From: Anaerolineae bacterium
GTDB lineage: Bacteria > Chloroflexota > Anaerolineae > Aggregatilineales > Phototrophicaceae
Length of the DNA: 64,000 bases
Direction of reading: 5' to 3'
Assembly (NCBI GenBank): GCA_022843745.1
Contig: JALHNB010000021.1
Coordinates: 54,496 to 118,495 of the forward strand
Shown: in pieces, positions 9,285 to 18,100 of the stretch
Layout: every line of letters starts with the position of its first letter
How positions within the stretch are numbered: position 1 is the stretch's first letter
Translations under genes and position numbers: made by a program
Notes under the pieces: generated by a model
What the model saw: the letters and a program-made list of their open reading frames with translations, nothing else
The model's database searches: none
What the model was told of the DNA's origin: nothing

Positions 9285-9304
9285 CTTTTTCTAACCCCTT
9301 TTGC

Positions 9305-9326
9305 CGTTTCCTGTCCGTTTCCTGTC
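9305..9326. repeat. Tandem 11-bp direct repeat upstream of the mini-ORFs
   Basis: CGTTTCCTGTC occurs twice without a gap (9305-9315, 9316-9326), so the copies sit one helical turn apart. This spacing is typical of direct-repeat operators. It lies about 80 bp before mini-ORF 1. No convincing sigma-70 -10 follows. Confidence 0.6.
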
Positions 9327-9362
9327 CGAAAACTACACAGTTGCACCCTCTGACTCTGAGAT

Positions 9363-9390
9363 GCTGATCGCATCGTTCGCGATCAGTTTC
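9363..9390. repeat. Hairpin just upstream of the mini-ORF 1 ribosome site
   Basis: CTGATCGC and GCGATCAG form an 8-bp perfect stem with a loop of about 7 nt, ending a few bases before the AAGGAG Shine-Dalgarno at 9391-9396. It could shield or insulate that site. Confidence 0.6.
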
Positions 9391-9403
9391 AAGGAGTTCG
9401 GCG

Positions 9404-9454
9404 ATGCAGTACTTTGACCCGCAACCACCTATCATTGGCCCTGGCCCGCGATAG
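9404..9454 (+). CDS. Mini-ORF 1, 16-residue proline-rich peptide
   Basis: An AAGGAG Shine-Dalgarno at 9391-9396, spaced 7 nt from ATG 9404, precedes a 16-codon ORF reading MQYFDPQPPIIGPGPR and ending in TAG. A perfect 13-bp hairpin follows at 9470-9504. The FDP...P.I.PG pattern recurs in mini-ORF 2 some 140 bases downstream, which makes chance less likely. There is no signal peptide. It may be a regulatory, stalling or secreted peptide; function is unknown. Confidence 0.5.
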   Translation: MQYFDPQPPIIGPGPR

Positions 9455-9469
9455 TTGGCTCATATGTAT

Positions 9470-9510
9470 AACACCTGGCCTATCTTCGTGGTAGGCCAGG
9501 TGTTTCTCTC
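9470..9510 (+). terminator. Terminator-like hairpin after mini-ORF 1
   Basis: AACACCTGGCCTA (9470-9482) and TAGGCCAGGTGTT (9492-9504) form a perfect 13-bp stem with a 9-nt loop, followed by TCTCTC. It is the strongest short hairpin in this gap. Confidence 0.75.
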
Positions 9511-9591
9511 CGCATCTCAAAAACTTAACTGAATTTTTAAATCGGACATATTTAATCTCAGTGTAAAATATTTTAGTTAAGGATGTATGTG

Positions 9592-9633
9592 ATGTTTGAT
9601 CCTCCTGTCCCAACTATCCCACCTGGTGGTTAA
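9592..9633 (+). CDS. Mini-ORF 2, 13-residue proline-rich peptide
   Basis: AAGG at 9579-9582 precedes ATG 9592, which opens a 13-codon ORF, MFDPPVPTIPPGG, ending in TAA. An in-frame ATG at 9583 would add MYV. The peptide shares FDP, a central P.I and a PG ending with mini-ORF 1. DPP and PPG are among the polyproline contexts known to slow ribosomes. It is followed by a hairpin at 9677-9702. It is convergent with the TPR gene. Confidence 0.45.
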   Translation: MFDPPVPTIPPGG

Positions 9634-9676
9634 GGCAAATAGTTTTTGGGTTTATGTTTAAGATAAGTGATTTTCT

Positions 9677-9702
9677 GCAGGGTGCAGTGTGCTGTACCCT
9701 GC
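9677..9702. terminator. Hairpin between mini-ORF 2 and the convergent TPR gene
   Basis: GCAGGGTGCAG and CTGTACCCTGC form an 11-bp stem with one G-T pair and a TGTG loop. Position between convergent genes suggests a shared terminator; the T-tract is poor on both strands. Confidence 0.55.
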
Positions 9703-9733
9703 GCCTTCACTACTAACTTTTAAAAGAGCCTAT

Positions 9734-10918
9734 TCAGCCAGTATCATTTAACTTCGACAAATCTTCACCCACATTGCGTACTAAAGCTTGCGACAGAGGC
9801 GAGTCAGGAATTTTTTCGCACAATTTAATCGCCCGGTCATACCAGCGGCGTGCTTTCTCATGATTTTGCTGATGAAAATACAAAAAGCCCAAAGCATGAG
9901 AGGCGTTAGCGACTTCGTATTGATTTCGAAGCTGACGCCATTTGACCAGTGCGATGCGCAGGTTATCAGAGGCTTCTTTGTATTTTCCAAGCCTGATCTG
10001 CGCTAGAGCTATAGCATGGTATGCTGCGTTAGTGAGATAGGGAAAATCCAGGCGATTAAAATTATTGAGCGCGATTTGCAGCCAGTTTTCTGCATCTTCA
10101 AAATTTTTCTTTTGGGCAAGATACCAGATGCCTTTGTTATAGGCGAGTACTGCCAATTTATGAGAATGATTTGTATTCCGCAAGAGTTCTTCGGCCAAGT
10201 TGAGAAACCGATCCGCCTGTTCAATACGAGAAGCCCATCGACACGTTTCAGCCATTGTCAAGGCGACATCAGCACATTCAGCAGGGTTATGAAGGTGGTG
10301 CCACCAGGCATAAGCTGTTAGTCCGTGCCCTAAGCCTTTTTCAGTTTCTCCACGAAGTGCATAGGCTAGTGCCAACGTAGAATGCGCTCTGCCATACACA
10401 CTGGGTTCGTCAATCTGTCGAGCTAATTTGAGAACATCCTTCACAAGGTCATTGAAATATCCTCGGTCAAAGAAGGCATGAGTTTTAAGTTGTCCTAGCT
10501 TTCCTAACAAAGCCATTTCCGGGGATTTGGAATCTTCTCCATGTTCTGAAGTCATTGAAAAGGCTTCATAAGCTTCCCGGCGCATCCCAAATTGTAAATA
10601 ATTCTGTCCTAATTCTGCCCAAAGCTGCATCTGAAATTCGCTGTCCTTCAAATTTTGTGCATGTGTCAAAGCTTCGAATAGGATTGGCTCCCATCGTCGA
10701 TAATCGTCACGAACGATAATACAAGGAAACGCCTTGTTCAAGAATTCAATAGCAGTGACCGCAATCTGTTGAAAATAAATCGCACGCGCAAATACTTCAA
10801 ATAACATATCGATATTTTGTGCTACCCATTCGCAGTCATCCGCATGATGGCGAATTTCATTTATCAGTGACGAAACCTCACTCAAAGTCGTTCTATTTGG
10901 TAAGCTCCTTCCAGACAT
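9734..10918 (-). CDS. TPR-repeat protein
   Basis: The 394-residue soluble protein is almost wholly helical TPR-like repeats, for example AHALGFLYFHQQNHEKARRWYDRAIKLCEK near the C-terminus and AYHAIALAQIRLGKYKEASDNLRIAL before it. No DNA-binding, kinase or signal sequence is seen, so it is probably a cytoplasmic scaffold or peptide/protein-binding partner. GGGGAG lies just before ATG 10918. The two proline-rich mini-ORFs are transcribed towards it; a peptide-receptor link is speculative. Confidence 0.82.
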   Translation of the reverse strand: MSGRSLPNRTTLSEVSSLINEIRHHADDCEWVAQNIDMLFEVFARAIYFQQIAVTAIEFLNKAFPCIIVRDDYRRWEPILFEALTHAQNLKDSEFQMQLWAELGQNYLQFGMRREAYEAFSMTSEHGEDSKSPEMALLGKLGQLKTHAFFDRGYFNDLVKDVLKLARQIDEPSVYGRAHSTLALAYALRGETEKGLGHGLTAYAWWHHLHNPAECADVALTMAETCRWASRIEQADRFLNLAEELLRNTNHSHKLAVLAYNKGIWYLAQKKNFEDAENWLQIALNNFNRLDFPYLTNAAYHAIALAQIRLGKYKEASDNLRIALVKWRQLRNQYEVANASHALGFLYFHQQNHEKARRWYDRAIKLCEKIPDSPLSQALVRNVGEDLSKLNDTG

Positions 10919-10938
10919 TGTCTCCCCTTATTCAATAC

Positions 10939-10974
10939 AATTCCTCTCCACCTAACCACAGGAAGAGAGGAATT
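10939..10974. terminator. Hairpin between the sugar dehydrogenase and TPR genes
   Basis: AATTCCTCTC (10939-10948) and GAGAGGAATT (10965-10974) form a perfect 10-bp stem with a 16-nt loop, downstream of the sugar dehydrogenase on the minus strand. The T-tract is weak. Confidence 0.5.
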
Positions 10975-10999
10975 ACTGACTTGTGTGATTGTTAATGCT

Positions 11000-12193
11000 T
11001 TAGGAAGCTGGCATAAATTTCCAGATGCCGCCGTCATAAGCAACAAGGTAAAGCTCGCCGTCGTCACCCTGGCCGAACGCGGTGATCTGGCGTTGAGATT
11101 CTCCAAATGGAATTGTTTGCCATGCACCGCTGTCATCACGATACGAGGCCCACATTTTCCCGGAACACCAATCGCCGAAGATATAAACGCCTTGCAAGGC
11201 CGGAATTGCCTCACCCCGGTAAACATAGCCGCCCGTGATCGAGCAGCCATTACTGTGGTCATATTCAGCGATAGGCATCACCGCATCAGCAGGTTCCGCG
11301 CCGTCGGAAAAGCGATGGGTGGCTTCAAAAATTCTCCAGCCATAATTTTCCCCGCCTGTGCTGTCGGCGGCCTGAAAATTAACCTCTTCCCATTGGTTCT
11401 GTCCCACGTCAGCGATGTAGAGATCGCCCGTAGCCTTATCAAAGCTGAAGCGATAGGGATTACGCAGCCCCCATGCCCAGACTTCCGGTGCGAGGTCAGG
11501 GTTGACACCGTTGGCTGGATTATCAGCCGGCACAGCGTAAGGTGCTTCGCCATCCACGTCGATTCGCAAAATCTTGCCGAGCAGCGAGTCAGGTGTTTGA
11601 CCATTATTGAGGGGGTCGCCGCCGGAACCGCCGTCGCCTAAACCAATATACAGATAACCATCGGGGCCAAAATCAATCTGACCGCCGTTATGGTTAGGGT
11701 AAGGTTGTTTGTGCGTGAAAATGATTTCTTCGCTGTTGGGGTCGGCAGCATCGGGGTTATCCGCCGAGACAAGATACCGCGCGACCACCGTGTCGCCTGC
11801 CGTGTCACTGTAATGGACAAAAAATTGGCCGTTCTCAGCGTAATTCGGGTGAAAAGCCAGCCCTAAAAGGCCACGCTCGGAGTAGCTGCTGCGAATATCC
11901 TGATTCACGCGATCCGTGATGTCCAGGAATGGTGTCGATTGCAGGGCATCATCTTTAATGAGGCGGATGCTGCCGGTCTGCTCAAGCGCGAATAACCGCC
12001 CTGATTCATCACCCGCGCTGGTCAGATAGATCGGATTTGAAATTCCAGTTACGATTTCTTCCAGCCGCATGGAGGATGGGGCAGGCGGGCTGCTCAATTG
12101 CGTCACGACTTCGCCGCTGTCCTGGGCCAGAGCCGGGAGCATGGTTAACAGTATGACGACAAGTAACGCAATACTCACAATGATTTTTCGCAT
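11000..12193 (-). CDS. PQQ-dependent sugar dehydrogenase (YliI/GSDH type), secreted
   Basis: Soluble aldose-type dehydrogenases are six-bladed propellers that oxidise sugars using PQQ. The 397-residue protein starts with a cleavable signal peptide ending near LPALA. Family motifs are GLLGLAFHPNYAENGQFFVHY, HNGGQIDFGPDGYLYIGLGDGG, WAWGLRNPYRFSFD, ADVGQNQWEEVN and NYGWRIFE. No PQQ synthesis genes are in the window. Substrate cannot be read from sequence, and some relatives bind carbohydrate without known activity. Confidence 0.87.
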   Translation of the reverse strand: MRKIIVSIALLVVILLTMLPALAQDSGEVVTQLSSPPAPSSMRLEEIVTGISNPIYLTSAGDESGRLFALEQTGSIRLIKDDALQSTPFLDITDRVNQDIRSSYSERGLLGLAFHPNYAENGQFFVHYSDTAGDTVVARYLVSADNPDAADPNSEEIIFTHKQPYPNHNGGQIDFGPDGYLYIGLGDGGSGGDPLNNGQTPDSLLGKILRIDVDGEAPYAVPADNPANGVNPDLAPEVWAWGLRNPYRFSFDKATGDLYIADVGQNQWEEVNFQAADSTGGENYGWRIFEATHRFSDGAEPADAVMPIAEYDHSNGCSITGGYVYRGEAIPALQGVYIFGDWCSGKMWASYRDDSGAWQTIPFGESQRQITAFGQGDDGELYLVAYDGGIWKFMPAS

Positions 12194-12309
12194 AGAAACC
12201 TCACAGTATTACAATAGATAAAACGGAGTTTACCAAAATATTCGAGAATCTACACAGTCCACTGTAGATTTTGGTCTGTTTATGACAAGTTATCAAATCG
12301 CGTCACGTG

Positions 12310-13596
12310 TTACGAAACATTATCCGGGCCAGCTACCGCCAACACGAACGCATCAGGATTCCAATAACGGCGCGTCGCTTGCAGCAGATCGTCGCGTGTC
12401 AGCTTGTTGATCTCACCGCCATAATTGACGAGGTAATCCAAACCCAGATCATACGTCTCCATATTCAGGAGCGACCCGGCGATACCGTCATTATTTTCCA
12501 GTTGCAGCGGGAGATGCCCGGTGAAATAAGCCTGATTGTCCGCCAATTCTTCGGCGCTTACGGGTTCAGCCGTGATACGCCGGATTTCGTCAACAATACG
12601 ATCTGTGGCAAGCTGTACATTTGCTGGGTTAACGCCTGCATTGACGCTCCAGGGGCCGGGGCCATGACCACCGTCGATCCGGCTGGAAGCATGATACGCC
12701 AATCCCAATTTTTCGCGCACTTCCGCGCCGATGCGCCCCATCATCCCGAATTGTCCCAGGACGCTGTTGGCGAGGCTGGCCGCGCGGAAATCATCAGCCT
12801 TACGCGATGGCCCCAGCACACCCATCACAATATCCGACTGCGCCTTGCCGGGGATGCCAATCGACACGCGCCGCGTTTCCTCAACAGGTGGCAGATCGGG
12901 GATAGGCAGCGCAGAAGGTTGGTCAGCATTGCGCCAATCGCCTAATCGCTCACGCACGATGTTGATAGCTGCTTGCGCATTCACCGCGCCGACAATCACG
13001 ACGATCATGTCCGCTGGGCCGTAATGCCTGCGGTGAAATGCTTCCATGTCCGCGATTTGCACTTCGGGGATGCTTTCCAGTGTACCCTGCGAACTGTGAT
13101 GATAGGGATGCGTGTTCGGGTAGAGATTTTCGCGGAACGCTCGGCTGGAACGATAGCGCGTATCCTGCTGGCGAATCTGCAAGCTGGTCAGAATTTCGCC
13201 GCGCAGCCGTTCGACCTGTTCCACTGGAAAAGCTGGATTTCGCAGCACATCGTTCAGCGAATCCGCCAGCGTCGATAAATCTTCTGCCAGCGATTTGCCG
13301 TAAAAACTGGAGCGGTTAACGCCACCGCTGACACTCAAATTCGCGCCAATATTTTCCAGCCCAGCGTGAATTGTATCGAAATCGCGCGTATGTGTCCCGC
13401 GCATGAGGCTGGCGGCAGTCATAGCAGCCAAACCGGATTTCGCCGGGTCTTCAAAAATGCTGCCTGCTACAAATGTTCCCGTCATGACCACCGATTGCGC
13501 GGCATAATTCTCATAAACCAGCACGGTGATGCCGTTTTCCAACTCAACCCGCGTGATATTGTCCGGCCCCGGCAGTGAATTTGTGCGATTACTCAT
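12310..13596 (-). CDS. M16 peptidase-like protein lacking the zinc motif
   Basis: The 428-residue protein has the two-lobe M16 (insulinase/processing peptidase) layout, with the N-terminal ELENGITVLVYEN segment and RLRGEILTSLQ and FHRRHYGPADMIVVIVG later. The HxxEH zinc motif is absent where it should be, after FVAGSIFEDP, and reads SGLAAMTAA. It therefore looks like the non-catalytic partner of the active subunit encoded 70 bp upstream on the same strand, as in heterodimeric M16B enzymes. Confidence 0.87.
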   Translation of the reverse strand: MSNRTNSLPGPDNITRVELENGITVLVYENYAAQSVVMTGTFVAGSIFEDPAKSGLAAMTAASLMRGTHTRDFDTIHAGLENIGANLSVSGGVNRSSFYGKSLAEDLSTLADSLNDVLRNPAFPVEQVERLRGEILTSLQIRQQDTRYRSSRAFRENLYPNTHPYHHSSQGTLESIPEVQIADMEAFHRRHYGPADMIVVIVGAVNAQAAINIVRERLGDWRNADQPSALPIPDLPPVEETRRVSIGIPGKAQSDIVMGVLGPSRKADDFRAASLANSVLGQFGMMGRIGAEVREKLGLAYHASSRIDGGHGPGPWSVNAGVNPANVQLATDRIVDEIRRITAEPVSAEELADNQAYFTGHLPLQLENNDGIAGSLLNMETYDLGLDYLVNYGGEINKLTRDDLLQATRRYWNPDAFVLAVAGPDNVS

Positions 13597-13666
13597 AAAC
13601 CTGTTTCCTCAAAATAACGCAAACTGTTTCCGCTTTTTTGACTCGTCACTTTAAACTCATCACGCA

Positions 13667-14953
13667 TCACTGCTTCCCATTCGTCGGCACAAACCATCCC
13701 ACCGTCCGCGCTTGTGGACGCAGATAGCGCCGCGCCACATCCTGAACATCCTCAACCGTCACCGCTTCCAGACGCGCCACATAATTCGTAAACCATGTAT
13801 AGCTGTCGAAATTTTCGGCACGTGCCAGCCAATATGCCTGGGAGTTCACGCTTTCCGTGCCATAAGCGAAGGCGGCGCGGGCTTGCTTTTTGGCTTTTGC
13901 CAGTTCTTCCGCCGTGATGCCTTCTTCACGGACGCGCTCGATTTGAGCTTCGAGCACCGCTTCCACTTCTTCCAGTGTGCGGCCACTGCGTACTGTGACA
14001 TTAAAGCTGTACAGGTACGGGTCAATGGTCGCTGACAAACCACCGTGAATAGAAGCGGCTAACTCAGTTTTGACCAGTGCTTGATAGAGTCGGCTGGTTT
14101 TGTTGCCGACATTGCCGCCACCTGGCCCACCGGGGCCGCTGAGAACACTGTCGAGCATCATCAGCTTGAACCAATCTTCATGGGTCACGGCTGGGGCGCG
14201 ATACGAAAAATCTAAAAATGAGGCATTTCCCGGACGCTCCACGCGAACGCGGCGTTCGCCCATTTGCTCCGGCTCTGGTCGCGAGAATAAATTGGGCTTC
14301 TCGCCAGCGGGAATTGAGCCATAAAGCTCGTTGATTCGTGCCAGCATGGTCGCGCTGTCAAAATCGCCGATGGCAACGGCAATCGCGTTGTTGGGCATAT
14401 AGTGACGTTGATAGTGGTTGTAGAGGTCATCGCGCGTCATGGTTTTCAGGTCGGTCATATCGCCGATAATTTCGTGGTGATAGCCATGCACTCGGAACGC
14501 CGCGCCCTGGACTTCCTCGCCAAGCCAGAAAAGTGGTGAATTTTCCGCGCCCTGTCGCTCAGAAATAATCACCGTGCGCTCGGATTCGACTTCCTCGGCA
14601 TCAAAACGCGCGTTCATCATCCGGTCAGCTTCGGCGCGGAGGGCGAGGTCGATGCGATCCGCAGGCAGCGTTTCGTGGTAAGCCGTGTAATCCATTGAGG
14701 TCTGCGCGTTCCAGTTGCCGCCCTCACGGTCAATCGCTTTGTCCAGATACCCCGCTGGGAATTGATCGGTTCCCTTGAACATCATGTGTTCGACCCAGTG
14801 CGAAATCCCCGTTTGGCCGGAGCGTTCGTTGCGGCTGCCGATGCGATACAGTACCCACCAACTGATGATTGGAGCGTTGTGGACTTCTTTGAGCAGGACT
14901 ACCAGGCCGTTATCCAGCACATGGCGTGTAACGTCATTCATATCGCGTCTCAT
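13667..14953 (-). CDS. M16 family zinc peptidase, catalytic subunit
   Basis: The 428-residue protein carries the inverted zinc motif HWVEH followed by MMFKGT, plus a distal acidic residue in ESERTVIISE, so it should be catalytically competent. The second lobe includes RSGRTLEEVEAVLEAQIERV. No signal peptide is seen, so it is probably cytoplasmic. It is transcribed first, followed by the zinc-less partner. Start 14953 is the first ATG; an in-frame ATG at 14941 has a better-placed GAGACG and is also possible. Confidence 0.92.
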   Translation of the reverse strand: MRRDMNDVTRHVLDNGLVVLLKEVHNAPIISWWVLYRIGSRNERSGQTGISHWVEHMMFKGTDQFPAGYLDKAIDREGGNWNAQTSMDYTAYHETLPADRIDLALRAEADRMMNARFDAEEVESERTVIISERQGAENSPLFWLGEEVQGAAFRVHGYHHEIIGDMTDLKTMTRDDLYNHYQRHYMPNNAIAVAIGDFDSATMLARINELYGSIPAGEKPNLFSRPEPEQMGERRVRVERPGNASFLDFSYRAPAVTHEDWFKLMMLDSVLSGPGGPGGGNVGNKTSRLYQALVKTELAASIHGGLSATIDPYLYSFNVTVRSGRTLEEVEAVLEAQIERVREEGITAEELAKAKKQARAAFAYGTESVNSQAYWLARAENFDSYTWFTNYVARLEAVTVEDVQDVARRYLRPQARTVGWFVPTNGKQ

Positions 14954-15050
14954 TGATTAAAATAATTCCATATGATAGCCATTTTAGCACTAGAACAACG
15001 TTAGAGAGCCGTGAACGTTAGAAGGGCGTATATCGCACACTGTCAAAAAC

Positions 15051-15075
15051 GTAGGGGCGTAAGACCTTACGCCCG
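15051..15075. repeat. GC-rich palindrome (dispersed family)
   Basis: GTAGGGGCGTAAG followed at once by CTTACGCCC gives a 9-bp stem with a 2-nt loop, just past the stop of the glycoside hydrolase gene on the minus strand. It may terminate that transcript. Confidence 0.55.
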
Positions 15076-15083
15076 CTAATTCT

Positions 15084-16277
15084 TCAATCATCTCCACCGA
15101 ACAAAGTTATCACCACTCCGGCGGCGGGCTTCGGCGTATAATCCGCGTACCAGATGCCAAAATTGTGTTCCGCGTTTTCAATATCGGGGCAGTGCGGTGG
15201 CATACACGTCGATTCCACCGGGAAATCGAACGCCGTCCACACCATCCAGCCGAGCAAGCCTTCCGCCTCAGCCGTTGCAAGGCCGTTAAGGATCGACTGT
15301 GCCTGGTCATCCTCACTCACCCGAAGTGTGCTGTAGCCGAACTCTTGCAGCAAAATGGGCTTATCGGTGGCTTTACGCATTCCTTCAATTCGCTCCTGAA
15401 GATTTTCGGCACTCCACCAGTGGTGAAAGCTGATGAAATCGACATAAGGCGCAGTCGATTCGGCATCCGTCATCCAACCTGCCGTGATGAGGTGATTCGA
15501 GTCCAGGCTGCGGACATGTGCGGTTGCGACGGCGACCCAATCCAGAACCTGCTGGCGCGGAAAACGCCCGCGATCAATGCTGTAATCAATATCGCCCTCG
15601 TTGCGGATGTCCCACGCCAGAATCGCGGCCTCATCGCGATAGCGCTCGACAATAAATTGTGTTTGTGCCTGCGTATGTGCGGGATTGGTGTAAAGCGGGT
15701 AATCGACAAAATCCGGCGTGTCATTCAGCGTCAGAATGATGCGTATTCCATTGGCGGCTGCGGCATGAATCAAGCCATCGAGCCTTATAAACGGGTCAAC
15801 CTTTGGCACAGCGCCGCTGCCAGCACATTGAAACATCGGCTCGTAATATAAAAATGTGCGGATGGTGTTCAAGCCAGCATCGCGCAGCAGCGCAAATTCG
15901 TCATTGATTGCGGTCAGGTCGGATTCCGTTAGAAAGCGTCGCCAGGGATAGCGCACTGGGAAATAATTCACGCCGCGCACCTGATAGCGTTCATCGCTGA
16001 CGAAAAATTGACTATCCTGTAGTCGCGCAAAATCCGTCATGTCTGTGGGGATATAAGCGGGGAGGGCTGCTGCCTGAATTTCTGCTTCAGTGCAGGTTGG
16101 CAGCACGGGGGCAAGCGGATTCGTCATCACGTAAAAAATCGGCCCATTTCTCTGGCGATAAACCATATACACGAGTGCGACTAGAACAATGAGCAGCACC
16201 GCCAGCACTACCCGCGAAAAAACTTTGCTTCGCCGTTGTAAAGCAGGTCGTTGATGGGGGATCGCCGCCAAATTCAT
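15084..16277 (-). CDS. Membrane-anchored glycoside hydrolase-like TIM-barrel protein
   Basis: The protein (397 residues from ATG 16277) has a basic N-terminus, one membrane segment (about 19-41) and an extracytoplasmic TIM barrel of the GH5/GH2-type clan. DIRNEGD carries the putative acid/base Glu near residue 227 and LLQEFGYS the nucleophile Glu near 312; FHHWW lies between. A longer start at 16370 would overlap the CocE-like gene by 50 bp and adds a Cys/Trp/Arg-rich stretch, so I reject it. Substrate is unknown; a beta-mannan or beta-glucan is plausible. Confidence 0.8.
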   Translation of the reverse strand: MNLAAIPHQRPALQRRSKVFSRVVLAVLLIVLVALVYMVYRQRNGPIFYVMTNPLAPVLPTCTEAEIQAAALPAYIPTDMTDFARLQDSQFFVSDERYQVRGVNYFPVRYPWRRFLTESDLTAINDEFALLRDAGLNTIRTFLYYEPMFQCAGSGAVPKVDPFIRLDGLIHAAAANGIRIILTLNDTPDFVDYPLYTNPAHTQAQTQFIVERYRDEAAILAWDIRNEGDIDYSIDRGRFPRQQVLDWVAVATAHVRSLDSNHLITAGWMTDAESTAPYVDFISFHHWWSAENLQERIEGMRKATDKPILLQEFGYSTLRVSEDDQAQSILNGLATAEAEGLLGWMVWTAFDFPVESTCMPPHCPDIENAEHNFGIWYADYTPKPAAGVVITLFGGDD

Positions 16278-16320
16278 CTCGTGTAAAACCTCGCGCCCTG
16301 AAAACAGTGTGTCCGATCTT

Positions 16321-18045
16321 CTACGATTTTGCCATTGGCAGCACCAGGGCCGAAGGATGCGATACGTCATGGTAAATCGTCTGGTCGGCGGCGATCATGC
16401 GTGTGCCAGTTGCCAGCGGTTCGCCTGTCCCCAGATTGCGGCTCCAACGTGGATGTGCGCCGCTGGATACCTGTAAGCGGATGCGGTGATATTTCAGGAA
16501 ACGATGCGCCGTTGACCACAGATCAATCGTGATTTTCAGGCTGCCATCCGGCTGCGGTTCGCCTTTCCCCGGCTCGATGCGGAATAAACCATCGCAAATA
16601 TTGATTGATTCACCGTCGGGATGAATATCGCACAGCCGCCCAAAAAAATCGGTATGCGCAAGGCTGGAACGCACGTACAGTTCCAATTTTACATTGCCCA
16701 TAATTTCCACAGGTGCGTTTAACGGCGCTGTCGTGTAGGTCAGGACATCGGGACGCATTTCCAGTTTGGTGTTATCCGTTGGGCCAGAAGGTGGAAAAAT
16801 CATCGTGCCGCCGATGGATGGCGTGGGGTTCGCCGGATCGTAGCGGTAATGGTCGCACGAAACTTCCTGTGTCGGCTGTTCAGTGAATAACCAGCGGCTC
16901 TCCCGGAGATAGTAGCGGGTTTGGGTGGCAGGTGGCGGCCACTGATCGAGAAAACGCCACTGATTCGCGCCCATCACGTAGACGCTGACTGGTTTTTTGC
17001 GAAGCTGGCTGAAATCGCCCTTCAGATGCGCATCAAACCACACCAGACCTTCGTTCAGCAGCACGCGATAAATACGCGGGTCAACGTGTCCCCAGGGGCC
17101 AATCGTCAGATACGGCTGGTGTCCGGCCTCGACCATCCGCGCATAATCGCCGAGCAGTTCCCGTTGAAATACATCGTACCAGCCAGAAACCAGGTGCGTC
17201 GGAATTTTAACCCGCGTTACTGATTCGCTATGGTCGATTGCCTTCCAGCGCGGTGAATCGGCTTCGACTTCGGTAAATGAATCGCGATAGGGGATCATCG
17301 GCCTGCCAATCACCGCATGGTCAGCCTCGGACAGCGGCAAATGGCGGTAAGCAGCTTCAAAAATACGCCCTCGCATCAATTTGCGGGTATGCGGCAGTGT
17401 GCGCCAGTTGACCCAACCGCGCCGTGTGCCGATAAATTCGGTCAGATATGCCCAGCGCAGGCCAGAATTGAGCGCATAAGCACCGTCAGCGTGAACAGCC
17501 GTGCGAAATTGCGAAGCTGTAATCGCGGGCATGATCGCTTTGAGGCATGGGGGTGCATCGGCGGCGACTGCCCACTGGGTATATCCCAGATAACTCTGTC
17601 CCCACATGCCGACAGAGCCGTTAAACCAGGGCTGTGCGGCTATCCATTCCAGCGTCGCCAATCCATCGGCGGCTTCGTTAGCGAACGGCTCAAATTCGCC
17701 CTCCGAGTCGAATCGCCCGCGCGTATCCTGCACAATGACATGATAGCCACGTTCGGCAAATCGCTGCGCCTTAAAGCTCTCGCTCAGGCCAGAAATGCCG
17801 CCGCTGCGTCCCCGTCCATAAGGTGTGCGAATCAAAATCGTCGGGAAACTGCCCTCCGCCATCGGGTAGTGATGGTCAGCAGCCAGCGTTACGCCGTCCG
17901 GCATCGGCACGCGCACATGATGGCGAACGCCGACTCGATAACGCGCAGGTGGTAGCTTGAGCAGCGGCGCGATCACCCGGCGGCGGGCGCGGTACGCCGT
18001 CCACCCGGCCAGCCCCGCCAGTAAAACGACATTACGTTTAACCAT
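16321..18045 (-). CDS. CocE/NonD-family serine hydrolase
   Basis: CocE-type (S15) hydrolases cleave esters or acyl bonds. The 574-residue protein has the nucleophile motif WGQSYLGY, the acid-bearing GWYDVF and the histidine motif GPWGHVDP, followed by the C-terminal jelly-roll domain (DFFGRLCDIHPDGES...). An N-terminal hydrophobic patch is followed by Arg-rich residues. GGGAGG lies six bases before ATG 18045, which I prefer to a TTG six bases earlier. The glycoside hydrolase follows 43 bp downstream, probably in one transcript. Confidence 0.9.
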   Translation of the reverse strand: MVKRNVVLLAGLAGWTAYRARRRVIAPLLKLPPARYRVGVRHHVRVPMPDGVTLAADHHYPMAEGSFPTILIRTPYGRGRSGGISGLSESFKAQRFAERGYHVIVQDTRGRFDSEGEFEPFANEAADGLATLEWIAAQPWFNGSVGMWGQSYLGYTQWAVAADAPPCLKAIMPAITASQFRTAVHADGAYALNSGLRWAYLTEFIGTRRGWVNWRTLPHTRKLMRGRIFEAAYRHLPLSEADHAVIGRPMIPYRDSFTEVEADSPRWKAIDHSESVTRVKIPTHLVSGWYDVFQRELLGDYARMVEAGHQPYLTIGPWGHVDPRIYRVLLNEGLVWFDAHLKGDFSQLRKKPVSVYVMGANQWRFLDQWPPPATQTRYYLRESRWLFTEQPTQEVSCDHYRYDPANPTPSIGGTMIFPPSGPTDNTKLEMRPDVLTYTTAPLNAPVEIMGNVKLELYVRSSLAHTDFFGRLCDIHPDGESINICDGLFRIEPGKGEPQPDGSLKITIDLWSTAHRFLKYHRIRLQVSSGAHPRWSRNLGTGEPLATGTRMIAADQTIYHDVSHPSALVLPMAKS

Positions 18046-18100
18046 CGTCAACCTCCCAACTGGACTGAGAATCGGAGATTATAGCGTCTTTAAGAGTTCT

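Noticed and set aside
12307..12945. 212-codon ORF on the plus strand
   Set aside because: It is antisense to the M16-like gene, has no Shine-Dalgarno or recognisable domain, and its composition matches reverse-strand codon bias.
16278..16370. Longer start of the glycoside hydrolase gene
   Set aside because: It would overlap the CocE-like gene by 50 bp and adds an unlikely Cys/Trp/Arg-rich extension before the membrane segment.
17317..17955. 212-codon plus-strand ORF inside the CocE-like gene
   Set aside because: A shadow of a gene with a complete catalytic triad.
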